From DATDOO01 sp035293245 (GTDB lineage Bacteria > Pseudomonadota > Gammaproteobacteria > Methylococcales > Methylococcaceae), in assembly GCA_035293245.1 (NCBI GenBank), contig DATDOO010000210.1:1-15382 (forward strand): 15,382 nucleotides of DNA, given 5' to 3'. Under the pieces are notes generated by a model. That model was given only the letters and a program-made list of their open reading frames with translations, did not search any database and was not told the origin of the DNA. A program made the position numbers and the translations under genes. Below, one piece after another: positions 6,993-14,659 of the stretch; the stretch's first letter is position 1; every line of letters starts with the position of its first letter.

Positions 6993-7727
6993 ATGCCCAT
7001 GACCGCTCCGAAAGACACCCTTTACGCCTCGCCGCTCGGGCCCGTCGCCGGCTTTGCCTTCGACGAACGGGTGGCGGGGGTATTCGACGACATGATCCGC
7101 CGCTCCGTCCCCGGCTACGCCGCCATCCTTTCGGCCATAAGCCTTTTAGCGGAGCGCTTCGCCCAGCCGGACAGCACTCTGTACGACTTGGGCTGCTCGC
7201 TGGGCGCGGCGACGCTGGCCATGCGCGCGCGGGTCGATCGGCCCGGCGCGCGCATTCTCGCCGTCGACAACTCCGCGCCGATGCTCGAGCGCTGCCGCGC
7301 CAACGTGGAATGCACGCTGGGTATCCCCGTGGAGATCGTGCAGCGCGACATCCGCGAAGTCCCCATCGAGCGGGCCTCGGTGGTGGTGCTGAATTTCACC
7401 CTGCAATTCCTGCCGTCGGACGAACGACTGCCGCTCCTGGCACGCATCCATGAAGGCCTGCTGCCGGGCGGGGTGTTGATCCTCTCGGAAAAACTCGCCT
7501 TCGCCGATCCGCGCCAGCAGGCGCTGCACGTGGAGATGCACCACGCCTTCAAGCAGGCGCAAGGTTATTCCGCGCTGGAAATCAGCCAGAAACGCACCGC
7601 CCTGGAGAACGTGCTGATTCCGGAAACCCTGGAGCAACACAAGTCGCGGCTCCGCCGAGCCGGTTTCGCCAGCAGCGAAGTCTGGTTCCAGTATTTCAAC
7701 TTCGCCTCTCTGATCGCTCTGACATGA
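6993..7727 (+). CDS. cmoA: Carboxy-S-adenosyl-L-methionine synthase CmoA
   Basis: CmoA makes carboxy-SAM from SAM and prephenate; CmoB then uses it to build 5-oxyacetyl-uridine at position 34 of certain tRNAs. The 244-residue product fits the family length of about 247. It begins close to the family start (DTLYASPLGPVAGFAFDERVAGVF), has the SAM loop YDLGCSLGAAT at 64-74, the acidic ribose contact VDNS at 91-94, VVLNFTLQFL in the middle and ENVLIPETLEQHKSRLRRAGF near the end, all typical of CmoA rather than a general methyltransferase. The ATG at 6993 has a second ATG two codons later; neither has a good ribosome site (GAGGAA is about 24 bases away). Upstream in-frame sequence is repeat-derived, which argues against a longer protein. 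Confidence 0.95.
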   Translation: MPMTAPKDTLYASPLGPVAGFAFDERVAGVFDDMIRRSVPGYAAILSAISLLAERFAQPDSTLYDLGCSLGAATLAMRARVDRPGARILAVDNSAPMLERCRANVECTLGIPVEIVQRDIREVPIERASVVVLNFTLQFLPSDERLPLLARIHEGLLPGGVLILSEKLAFADPRQQALHVEMHHAFKQAQGYSALEISQKRTALENVLIPETLEQHKSRLRRAGFASSEVWFQYFNFASLIALT

Positions 7728-7750
7728 ACCCCAAAAATGCGGTTGATGCC

Positions 7751-7811
7751 ATTGTGGGGGCGAATTTATTCGCCTTTTCCAGGGTTCATAGGCGAACAGA
7801 TTCGCCCCTGC
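7751..7811. repeat. Paired REP-like palindromes, GGCGAA type, copies 2 and 3
   Basis: Two hairpins of the same family as that at 6917-6940 sit head to head in the cmoA-cmoB gap: GGCGAA-TTTA-TTCGCC (7759-7774) and GGCGAA-CAGA-TTCGCC (7791-7806), separated by 16 bases. The outer flanks are inverted too (TGGGG before the first, CCCCTGC through the end of the second). The unit is therefore a doublet like the paired REP elements mobilised by RAYT-type transposases. No such transposase is in the window. Confidence 0.75.
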
Positions 7812-7836
7812 ATGCACGCCGCGAGCGCTTGAAACA

Positions 7837-8817
7837 ATGCGATTTCAGCGGACAACAGCCGTGCCAGGGATAATCCCGTTTGCCGATTCGCCGTGCCTGG
7901 ACGAGTGGGCCCGGCACTGGCCGTCGCTCCTGGAAAAAACCTGCGCCGAGCGGCACGGCGACTATCCCCGCTGGCAAGAGGTTCTCGATGCCCTCCCGCA
8001 CATCCCGGCGCAAACGCTGGAACTGAACGCGCCCCGGGTGCGAATCGGCGAGGCGTGCGATCCGGAGACGCGCGCGCAAATCGAAACCTTGCTGCAGCAA
8101 CTGCATCCCTGGCGCAAGGGGCCATTCGACGTACACGGCGTCGTCATCGACAGCGAATGGCGCTCGGACTGGAAATGGGCGCGCCTGGAACCGCATATCG
8201 CGCCATTGGCGGGGAAAACGGTGCTGGATGTGGGCTGCGGCAACGGCTATTACCTGTGGCGGATGTTGGGGCAGGGCGCGCGGCGGGCCATCGGCATCGA
8301 CCCGACCCTGCTCTTTGTCATGCAGTTCCGTGCCATCCGCCACTTTGCCGGCGATCACCCCATCGAAGTCCTGCCCTGCGGGATCGAAGACCTGCCGCCG
8401 AACTTGCGCGCCTTCGACACGGTGTTCTCCATGGGCGTTCTTTACCACCGCCGCTCGCCGCTGGATCATCTGCTGGAATTGAAGGATTGCCTCAAGCCCA
8501 GCGGCGAACTGGTGCTGGAGACGCTGGTCATCGACGGCGGGGCAGGGCAGGTGCTGCTCCCCGAGGACCGTTACGCCCAGATGCGCAACGTCTGGTTCAT
8601 CCCGAGCACGGAGACATTGGCCGCCTGGCTGAAACGCTGCGGCTACCGCAACATCCGCTTGGCCGGCGTCAGCCGCACCACCCCAGATGAGCAGCGCGCC
8701 ACGGATTGGATGCGCTTCCAGTCCCTGGCGGATTATCTCGACCCCGCCGACCCCGGCAAGACGTGTGAAGGCTATCCGGCGCCCCAGCGGGCGGTCTTTG
8801 TAGCCGAAGCGCCGTGA
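7837..8817 (+). CDS. cmoB: tRNA U34 carboxymethyltransferase CmoB
   Basis: CmoB transfers a carboxymethyl group from carboxy-SAM to 5-hydroxyuridine at tRNA position 34, giving cmo5U. The 326 residues match the family size of about 323. Diagnostic blocks are PWRKGPF (91-97), SEWRSDWKW (106-114), the cofactor loop DVGCGNGYYLWRM (131-143), GIDPTLLF (153-160), FSMGVLYHRRSPLDHL and the C-terminal DPGKTCEGYPAPQRAV. The first 20 or so residues (RTTAVPGIIPFADSP) do not resemble the usual CmoB start and lie immediately after the repeat doublet. A GTG at 7861 is an alternative start, and neither has a strong ribosome site. It lies 109 bases after cmoA in the same direction, so the pair probably works as an operon despite the inserted repeats. 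Confidence 0.95.
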   Translation: MRFQRTTAVPGIIPFADSPCLDEWARHWPSLLEKTCAERHGDYPRWQEVLDALPHIPAQTLELNAPRVRIGEACDPETRAQIETLLQQLHPWRKGPFDVHGVVIDSEWRSDWKWARLEPHIAPLAGKTVLDVGCGNGYYLWRMLGQGARRAIGIDPTLLFVMQFRAIRHFAGDHPIEVLPCGIEDLPPNLRAFDTVFSMGVLYHRRSPLDHLLELKDCLKPSGELVLETLVIDGGAGQVLLPEDRYAQMRNVWFIPSTETLAAWLKRCGYRNIRLAGVSRTTPDEQRATDWMRFQSLADYLDPADPGKTCEGYPAPQRAVFVAEAP

Positions 8818-8838
8818 GCGGGCAGAATCTCTTCGCTA

Positions 8839-9099
8839 TTACCCGGCCCTTAGAGTTCCCGGGATTTCCGTTTCCTGAAGAATCCGATCGATTTCCTCCG
8901 GCTTCAGCCTGTGCAGCTTGCCGATCCTGGGTCGCAGCAAAACATCGCGGTATTCAACCAACAGCTCCGAGGAGAGCAGGTAAGGGAATTTCACCCCGAA
9001 CATGCCGTCGAGAATCCGGGCGGCCGGTGAGTCCCCCTCTTTGGAGATCAATCCGCTGACGACGACATTGGTGTCGATCACTGCAACCCGGTGCGTCAT
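8839..9099 (-). pseudogene. PIN-domain toxin, C-terminally truncated
   Basis: The 86-residue product starts as a PIN-domain ribonuclease toxin: VIDTNVVVSGL carries the first catalytic aspartate (D9), and LSSELLVEYRDVLLRPRIGKLHRL carries the conserved glutamate of the second motif. Family members run to about 130-140 residues and end with a further acidic cluster and a VTGD-like motif. Here the frame stops soon after LKPEEIDRILQE, and the 21 bases left before cmoB hold no continuation in any frame, so the end has been deleted rather than frameshifted. Without the last acidic residues it is probably not an active nuclease. Its ATG overlaps the antitoxin stop (ATGA), the usual coupling of a toxin-antitoxin pair. 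A short functional variant cannot be ruled out. Confidence 0.75.
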
Positions 9100-9335
9100 G
9101 CACCCTGCCTTTCCGCGCGCGTTTCCTCCACGGCCAGCGCCATGGCGTCATCGGCCCCCAGGCCGGCGTTACAGCGAGCCTTGGCCACTAGGTCGGCAGC
9201 CGTCTGTTCGGACTTGATGCCGTAAAAGTCCAGGCTTTCGTCGATGACGGTCACCAAGCTCTTGCGTCGCTTGGCTGCCGCTTCCTTAAGCGCCTGATAG
9301 CGCTCGTTACTGAGGGTAATGGTGATTCGAGGCAT
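9096..9335 (-). CDS. Ribbon-helix-helix (CopG-type) antitoxin
   Basis: This 79-residue protein begins MPRITITLSNERYQALKEAAAKR, the beta strand and first helix of a ribbon-helix-helix DNA-binding domain; the second helix (SLVTVIDESLDFYG) follows at about residues 26-39. The C-terminal half (AADLVAKARCNAGLGADDAMALAVEETRAER) is the helical part expected to wrap the PIN toxin. I chose the ATG at 9335 because it starts at the domain and has AGGG about nine bases upstream; an upstream in-frame ATG would add 41 residues unlike the family. It overlaps the toxin start by four bases. A perfect palindrome 15 bases upstream fits autorepression. It appears intact although its toxin is truncated. Confidence 0.85.
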   Translation of the reverse strand: MPRITITLSNERYQALKEAAAKRRKSLVTVIDESLDFYGIKSEQTAADLVAKARCNAGLGADDAMALAVEETRAERQGA

Positions 9336-9349
9336 GGCTGAAACCCTGG

Positions 9350-9367
9350 TTGGTGATAATGCACCAA
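9350..9367. promoter_or_regulatory. Palindromic operator of the toxin-antitoxin pair
   Basis: TTGGTG (9350-9355), ATAATG, CACCAA (9362-9367) is a perfect inverted repeat 15 bases upstream of the antitoxin ATG. On the minus strand its centre reads CATTAT, which could be the -10 box. Antitoxins of this fold usually bind such sites and repress their own operon, so this is the likely operator. Confidence 0.55.
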
Positions 9368-9546
9368 AGCACGTTAGCACAAGTTGGCGAGAGAATCGGT
9401 ATGCGTTCAACTTCGCCAAGCTCCAGCAATTCGGCGTCGCCGGTTCGCCGGTCAACAACCCATGCTCATCTATAGATCATTTGACCGACGCACTTCTTCC
9501 ATCTTCGGCCCAAATTCTGGCCAGTCCCGAGGGACTCACCCTGATC
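9368..9546. other. Non-coding stretch, nothing recognised
   Basis: Between the toxin-antitoxin operator and the inverted repeat before the RTX gene I see no convincing gene, RNA or repeat. An open frame across 9319-9600 on the plus strand exists, but it has no ribosome site, no family resemblance and runs back over the antitoxin leader. Confidence 0.5.
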
Positions 9547-9572
9547 GGTTTGTGGGAATACTCCTACAAACC
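9547..9572. promoter_or_regulatory. Inverted repeat upstream of the RTX gene
   Basis: GGTTTGTGGGA (9547-9557), ATAC, TCCTACAAACC (9562-9572) is an 11-bp inverted repeat with one mismatch. It ends 24 bases before a TTGACA hexamer, a position suited to an activator site. The regulator is unknown. Confidence 0.4.
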
Positions 9573-9596
9573 ATTGAAATTAATACAAATGGACGA

Positions 9597-9624
9597 TTGA
9601 CAGACCCGCGATCCTTGTGACAAT
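9597..9624 (+). promoter_or_regulatory. Candidate sigma-70 promoter of the RTX gene
   Basis: TTGACA (9597-9602) is a consensus -35 box. After 16 bases GACAAT (9619-9624) matches four of six -10 positions. It would give a leader of roughly 80 bases before the ATG at 9710. Confidence 0.45.
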
Positions 9625-9709
9625 GGCTGAGCCATTGAGCGGAGCGGGGTTGTTTATGCCCCGGTTTTCTCGCCCGCCCGCATCGGCCCACCAGAACAAG
9701 GACCACGCC

Positions 9710-12700
9710 ATGGACACTCGCCGCGAACTTGTCTTTCTCGATACCGCCCTGGCCGGGTGGGAAATTCTGCTGGCCGGATTCGGCTCCGACGTCGAAGTCG
9801 TCCTGCTCGATCCGACTCAGGACGGACTTGAGCAGATTGCGGCGTATCTTTCCTCCCGATCCTCCGATCCGGAAAGCCCTCTCCCTCCAGGAGAGGGTTT
9901 GGGTGAGGGCGAAACCCCAACGACCTACGACGCCATCCACATTTATTCCCACGGCTCCAGTGGAGAACTGCAACTGGGTAGCCTGACGCTTACCCAGGAC
10001 AACCTGGACCAATACCAAACGGAACTCGCCGTCATCGGCAGCGCCCTTACTGACACGGGCGATTTGCTGCTCTATGGCTGTAACGTGGCGCAAGGGGAGG
10101 AAGGCATCGCATTCCTCAATGATCTTTCCCGCCTGACCGGAGCGGACATCGCCGCTTCCACTGACCTCACCGGCGCCGGCAGTCTGGGCGGGGATTGGGT
10201 GTTGGAAGCGTCGACGGGCGTGATCGAGGCAGGCCAGGCGTTGTCGGAGGAAGCGCAGCAAGATTACAGCCACGTGCTGAATTACACGGACGATTACGAC
10301 TTGGCGCTGATGGCCAAAGAGGCTTACAACGACAATCCGCAAAGCGTCGCGGGCTGGGAAGTGTTGGATACTCGACGGGAGGGCGAATTCTTCGCCGTTG
10401 CGTTCCAAAAAGATGACAGGATCGTCATCGCCTATAGGGGCACTGAGCGCATTGGTTCTACAGACGTCAGCGCCGACCTGGCTATCGCCAATCCCCTGGC
10501 GGCCTGGGACGCGGAATTCGACGAAGCCATCAAATTTGCCGACATGGTACTGGCGCATAATTCCGGCAAGCATATTTCCGTGACCGGCCACTCGTTAGGA
10601 GGCGCCTTGGCCCAAGTGGCGGCGCAGATGTTCGGCTTTGACGGAGCCACGTTCGACCCGGGCGGGGCTGGGAACCTTATCAATTCCACGGAATTTGGGA
10701 CGTGGGCCGCGAATCTCGGAACCGGATATACCGGTTACCCGGATATTGCCATCAACCAAGGCCCCGCTTCGGGGTTTACCAACTACCTCGTTGACCACTC
10801 CTTGGTTTCCGGCTGGATTGGCGATCACATCGGCGGGACGGAGCAATTGGATTTTTTTGCTTACGCCACCACTGAGGAGTTTGTTATCCAGACATCCACC
10901 CAGGTGGCCCACTTCGCCCTGGATCAGTTCAACCTCGGGTTTCTCGCGGACGCGGTCACGGGTTTTTTGACGACTTACGTCTTCCACCAGATGGATGGCA
11001 TTCTGGATTTGATGAGCATCAAAAGGGGCGACGAAATTACGGCAAGCGCCTTGGCGTCGAAAACCCAGCAAACCCTGCAACAAACCTCAGACAGTGGCGA
11101 CGTGGGATTTCCAGGCGCGGGTTCCGGCCAGACCCAGGCCGAATACCGCAGCAGCAGCTACAACCCTTATGTCTTCGCCGACGATGGCGACAACACCATC
11201 TACGGCTATGCCGGAAACGACATCATCTACGGCTTGGCGGGCAACGACACCGTCTATGCAGGTGACGGTAACGACACGATAAACACCGCCCAGGGTAACG
11301 ACGTTATCGATGCGGGCGACGGCAGTGATACCGTAAATGCCGGCTCGGGCGATGACGTGATCCGCAACACGGGTTATGGTTTTGACTCGGTGGACGGGGG
11401 GAGCGGCAACGACACCCTTACGGTTGATTTCAGCGCGATTGATAACAGCGTCACACAGCATTTTGTAAGCTATTCGATGTTTGATGCGGGTGGCAATTGG
11501 CTTTCTAGCAATGCAGGGTCTTCTTATGACCAAATCCATACGGCGTTGGCCAACGCGTCCAGCATCCGGGTTGAAGCACGTTTTTACTGGGATGGTTCTC
11601 AGAGATACCGCAGTTACACCGATTACCGCAATATTGAGAATGTCAATATCACAGGCATTGATAGCAATTTTAGCGATTTGATTATCGCTCAGGGTGCTGG
11701 AAACAATTACGTCGGTGGCAGCGGTATGGATACATACTACGCCGACTGGTCGGGCTGGACGGCGGCGGTGGCATGGGACAACGACGGCCAGGCGGTGACG
11801 CTGAACGGCGTCACGGTGAGCGGTATGGAGCGGCTGCTGCTGGCAACCGGATCGGGTAACGACATTCTATTCAACACAGGCGTATTGACGAACGACAGGT
11901 TTATCACCGGCGCGGGCAACGATCAGGTTTCGGCGGGCGGGGGCAACGATTTGATCGACGGCGGTTCCGGCGATGATACGGTCGAGGGCGGTCTGGGTAA
12001 CGATACCATCGACGGCGGCTCGGGCAACGATGTTGCTGCTTACGCCTCAGCGTCGGCGGCGGTGAACGTCAATCTGGGTTTGAATGCGGCCCAGAACACG
12101 CTGGGGGCTGGAACGGACACCCTGCTCAACATCGAAAACCTCACCGGCAGCGCTTACAACGATGTCCTCACTGGTAATGCCAACGCCAATATCCTCGATG
12201 GCGGCAATGGCAACGATACGATCGACGGTGGCGCGGGCAACGATGTTGCTTCTTACGCCTCGGCGTTGGCGGCCGTGAGCGTCGATCTGGGCGTGAACAC
12301 GGCCCAGAACACCCTGGGCGCCGGAACGGATACCCTGCTCAACATCGAAAACCTCACCGGCAGCGCATACAACGACACGCTCACCGGCAACGCCAACGCT
12401 AATATTCTTGTTGGTGGCAATGGTTACGATACGCTGACCGGCGGAGCGGGGGACGACACGCTAACCGGTGGCTGGGGCTACGATGCATTCGCGTATGCGG
12501 TCTCCAGCAATGGCACTGACTGCATTACCGATTTATCGGTTGGCGATGTCATAAAAATCGGCGGTGCGAATTTTGCCACGGCCATCGCCCTTGGCGATGG
12601 AAGCGGCGTTCTCGCCGACCAGATTCAACTAGCAAATTCCGGTGGCATTACTCGGCTATTCATCGGCACGGACACTATCGCGGGTGCGGACATTACCATC

Positions 12701-13693
12701 GACCTGACTGGTACTTTCAACACAAGCCAGTTAGCGGCGTTGGGGGTGCAAATCGGCGTAAGCGGCGGCGCAAGTTTTATGGGTAGCGGTGGCCATGACT
12801 TCATCGAGGGAGGCGTGGGCGCCGACACCATGCAAGGCGGCGCGGGCGACGACACTTATACGGTGAACAACAAGAGCGACAAAATATTTGAGGATGGCAG
12901 CGCCGGTATCGATACGGTGGAGGCCAGCATCAGCTTCAAGCTGGGCAAGAACCTGGAAAACCTGAGCCTCACCGGGAGCGGAAACCTGAACGGCACCGGC
13001 AACAGCCTCGCCAATCAGATGACCGGCAACTCCGGCGACAACTGGCTGTTAGGCGGCGCGGGCGGTGACACCCTGGTGGGCGGGGAAGGCAACGACACGC
13101 TGGCGGGCGGCATGGGCCAGGACACGGCGGATTACTCCGACAGCGCGGGGCCGGTGACCGTGCGCCTGAGTTATGCCCGGGCGCAGGACACCGGCGGTGC
13201 GGGAACCGACACGCTGCGCAGCATCGAGCACCTGGTCGGCAGCGCCTACAACGACATCCTCACGGGCAGCCGGCGCGGCAACCAACTCGACGGCGGCGCG
13301 GGCGACGATACCCTCTCCGGCGGTCTGGGCAAGGACACCCTCATCGGGGGCCAAGGCGAGGACCTGTTCCGCTTCGACACCGCGCCCGATCCGGCCCATC
13401 CCGATCACATCGCGGATTTCGTCTCCGGCGAGGATCGCATCCTGTTCGACGATGCCGTGTTCAACGCCCTTACAGGTACGGGTACGCTGACGACGCCGGC
13501 TCCCTTTGCTGCGGACGATGCGCGTTTCCAACTCGGCAGTAGCGCTTTGGAAAACGACGACCGCATCCTTTACGACGAGTCCACCGGCGCTCTTTACTAC
13601 GATGCCGATGGTTCGGGAACATCCGCTGCCGTACAGATTGCGCTGCTGGAAGGTGCGCCCAATCTCCAAGCCCAGGATGTGTGGGTGGGGTGA
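9710..13693 (+). CDS. Secreted RTX protein with DUF4347 and lipase-like domains
   Basis: This 1327-residue protein has several parts. Residues 5-175 are a DUF4347 domain with H81 in YSHGSSG and C124 in LLYGCNVA, a pair resembling the His/Cys dyad of caspase-like folds. Residues about 195-375 are a lipase-like alpha/beta hydrolase domain with AYRGTE (241-246) and GHSLGG (293-298, likely nucleophile S295). From about 488 come RTX blocks of GxGNDxxxG nonapeptides that fold on calcium, at about 488-570, 730-775 and 1030-1240 plus the duplicated units at 768-909. The tail (ALYYDADGSGTSAAVQIALL) is typical of type I secretion substrates. No Sec signal or secretion genes are seen. I chose ATG 9710 because AAGGA lies seven bases upstream and DUF4347 starts there; GTG 9617 and ATG 9656 are alternatives. 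Substrate and role are unknown. Confidence 0.85.
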   Translation: MDTRRELVFLDTALAGWEILLAGFGSDVEVVLLDPTQDGLEQIAAYLSSRSSDPESPLPPGEGLGEGETPTTYDAIHIYSHGSSGELQLGSLTLTQDNLDQYQTELAVIGSALTDTGDLLLYGCNVAQGEEGIAFLNDLSRLTGADIAASTDLTGAGSLGGDWVLEASTGVIEAGQALSEEAQQDYSHVLNYTDDYDLALMAKEAYNDNPQSVAGWEVLDTRREGEFFAVAFQKDDRIVIAYRGTERIGSTDVSADLAIANPLAAWDAEFDEAIKFADMVLAHNSGKHISVTGHSLGGALAQVAAQMFGFDGATFDPGGAGNLINSTEFGTWAANLGTGYTGYPDIAINQGPASGFTNYLVDHSLVSGWIGDHIGGTEQLDFFAYATTEEFVIQTSTQVAHFALDQFNLGFLADAVTGFLTTYVFHQMDGILDLMSIKRGDEITASALASKTQQTLQQTSDSGDVGFPGAGSGQTQAEYRSSSYNPYVFADDGDNTIYGYAGNDIIYGLAGNDTVYAGDGNDTINTAQGNDVIDAGDGSDTVNAGSGDDVIRNTGYGFDSVDGGSGNDTLTVDFSAIDNSVTQHFVSYSMFDAGGNWLSSNAGSSYDQIHTALANASSIRVEARFYWDGSQRYRSYTDYRNIENVNITGIDSNFSDLIIAQGAGNNYVGGSGMDTYYADWSGWTAAVAWDNDGQAVTLNGVTVSGMERLLLATGSGNDILFNTGVLTNDRFITGAGNDQVSAGGGNDLIDGGSGDDTVEGGLGNDTIDGGSGNDVAAYASASAAVNVNLGLNAAQNTLGAGTDTLLNIENLTGSAYNDVLTGNANANILDGGNGNDTIDGGAGNDVASYASALAAVSVDLGVNTAQNTLGAGTDTLLNIENLTGSAYNDTLTGNANANILVGGNGYDTLTGGAGDDTLTGGWGYDAFAYAVSSNGTDCITDLSVGDVIKIGGANFATAIALGDGSGVLADQIQLANSGGITRLFIGTDTIAGADITIDLTGTFNTSQLAALGVQIGVSGGASFMGSGGHDFIEGGVGADTMQGGAGDDTYTVNNKSDKIFEDGSAGIDTVEASISFKLGKNLENLSLTGSGNLNGTGNSLANQMTGNSGDNWLLGGAGGDTLVGGEGNDTLAGGMGQDTADYSDSAGPVTVRLSYARAQDTGGAGTDTLRSIEHLVGSAYNDILTGSRRGNQLDGGAGDDTLSGGLGKDTLIGGQGEDLFRFDTAPDPAHPDHIADFVSGEDRILFDDAVFNALTGTGTLTTPAPFAADDARFQLGSSALENDDRILYDESTGALYYDADGSGTSAAVQIALLEGAPNLQAQDVWVG
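9877..9909. repeat. REP-like hairpin element inside the DUF4347 coding sequence
   Basis: CCCTCTCC (9877-9884), CTCCA, GGAGAGGG (9890-9897), followed by TTTGGGTGAGGG, matches the layout of a common dispersed bacterial repeat (CCCTCTCCC...GGGAGAGGG...GGGTGAGGG), normally intergenic. Here it is translated as about 13 residues (SPLPPGEGLGEGE, roughly 56-68) between the first helices of DUF4347 and the strand leading to the YSHG motif, and the frame is kept. Confidence 0.7.
12011..12223 (+). repeat. RTX tandem duplication, unit 1 (213 bp)
   Basis: This unit codes for residues 768-838: one RTX nonapeptide stretch, an AAVNVNLG strand segment, then TLLNIENLTGSAYNDVLTGNANANIL and another nonapeptide. 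The next 213 bases repeat it in frame with most bases unchanged, so the duplication is fairly recent. Confidence 0.8.
12224..12436 (+). repeat. RTX tandem duplication, unit 2 (213 bp)
   Basis: This is the second copy (residues 839-909), directly adjacent and in frame with the first. Differences are mostly third-position or conservative changes. A diverged relative of the same unit recurs at about 13117-13320 (GPVTVRLSYARAQDTGGAGTD, then SIEHLVGSAYNDILTG). Confidence 0.8.
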
Positions 13694-13719
13694 CGACGCC
13701 CTGATCGGGTTTATCGGCG

Positions 13720-14628
13720 CTATGGGGTCAATGCGGCGCGCGTGGGTATCGCGCCTTTCCCCCTCGGTGTTTTCCACCGTTTTTCAAGTGTGGCCACCAC
13801 GCCGGGCATGACGCCAATTTCTGCGCAGTGATCGGACTTGCCGTCGCCAAGATAGCCGCGCATCAGGAATTTGCCGATTTTTGCTTGTTCGTAGCGTGAT
13901 AAATAAAGGCCATCATGACCAGATGACCGGAGAATTTTTCCGCGCAGGGTTTTGACAAGGTAGTGCGCCGTCTCGGTAGTGGACGCGTAGCCGGGAGGAA
14001 CGATGTTCGAGTGGCTGACGAACATGAACTTGTTTCCCCTGGCGGCGCGCTTTGCAAATCGCACAAAAGGCGCGAGCTGCTCGGTTTGCATGCCCGATAT
14101 GTCCGTTTCGTCGTAGTCCGCATGCAGACCGTCGATCAGCGCCACGCTGTCCACCCTCGCGCTGGCGTCTTGCCGCAAAATTTCCCTGATGGCCCCGTAT
14201 CCTGCACTCCAGCCGGAGAGGCCTAACTTCCGGATATGCGCGTGCGCCACGTGCGCATGTTCGGCCACGGCGTTCTCGATGCTATCGAGAAGTTCCGGAA
14301 AAACATGCGGAGATAAGAAGGCGCGTTGATACGCCCCCGATCCGACCCCCAAATCGACCCCCACCACGAACACGCCGCGTGCAGCCGGGACAAGCGTTTT
14401 CCGAATGGCATCGCTCCCATGAAAATGAATGATTACGTCGAATTCATTTTTCGAGGTGAGACCTCCGCGGTGGGGCATGAGTATCTGCCCGAGGATCACG
14501 TTGTGACCCCATGAATCGTAGATGCCAAAACCAGGATCCGAAATATTGCACGGATTTTCAGCTACAGATGGTTGTGGTTCTGCGTCGGCAGCATAAACGG
14601 ATGCGGCAAGCCCAATGGAAAATACCAT
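13720..14628 (-). CDS. Predicted exported alpha/beta hydrolase
   Basis: I do not recognise a named enzyme. The fold signs are clear: FDVIIHFHGSD (oxyanion-type HG motif, about residues 63-73), GVFVVGVDLG, then LSGWSAGYGAIREIL with nucleophile S141 in GWSAG, and VALIDGLHADYDE with a probable catalytic aspartate at D166. Candidate histidines lie in FVSHSN and SSGHDG. MVFSIGLAASVYA at the N-terminus looks like the core and cleavage site of a signal peptide. The ATG at 14628 avoids a long overlap with the upstream gene but leaves no basic residue before the core. Starting at ATG 14742 would supply the basic start MNIKKKS but overlap the upstream gene by 83 bases. It is convergent with the RTX gene, 26 bases apart. 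An esterase is possible; the substrate is unknown. Confidence 0.7.
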   Translation of the reverse strand: MVFSIGLAASVYAADAEPQPSVAENPCNISDPGFGIYDSWGHNVILGQILMPHRGGLTSKNEFDVIIHFHGSDAIRKTLVPAARGVFVVGVDLGVGSGAYQRAFLSPHVFPELLDSIENAVAEHAHVAHAHIRKLGLSGWSAGYGAIREILRQDASARVDSVALIDGLHADYDETDISGMQTEQLAPFVRFAKRAARGNKFMFVSHSNIVPPGYASTTETAHYLVKTLRGKILRSSGHDGLYLSRYEQAKIGKFLMRGYLGDGKSDHCAEIGVMPGVVATLEKRWKTPRGKGAIPTRAALTP

Positions 14629-14659
14629 CAGGGCGAGCCGGCTGGCGGGCCGATATGTT

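Noticed and set aside
9319..9600. 93-codon open frame upstream of the RTX gene
   Set aside because: It has no ribosome site or recognisable family, and it overlaps the antitoxin start and operator.
9617..9709. GTG start adding 31 residues to the RTX protein
   Set aside because: The added residues match no domain, whereas the ATG at 9710 has a strong AAGGA and begins at the DUF4347 start.
9536..10591. 351-codon open frame opposite the RTX gene N-terminus
   Set aside because: It is antisense to DUF4347 and the lipase-like domain, with no domain of its own.
11171..13380. Regular repeats that could suggest a CRISPR or satellite array
   Set aside because: They are the nine-residue RTX codon repeats within one intact frame; there are no unique spacers between identical repeats.
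13049..13777. 242-codon open frame opposite the RTX 3' end
   Set aside because: It is the mirror of repetitive GGN codons in RTX repeats.
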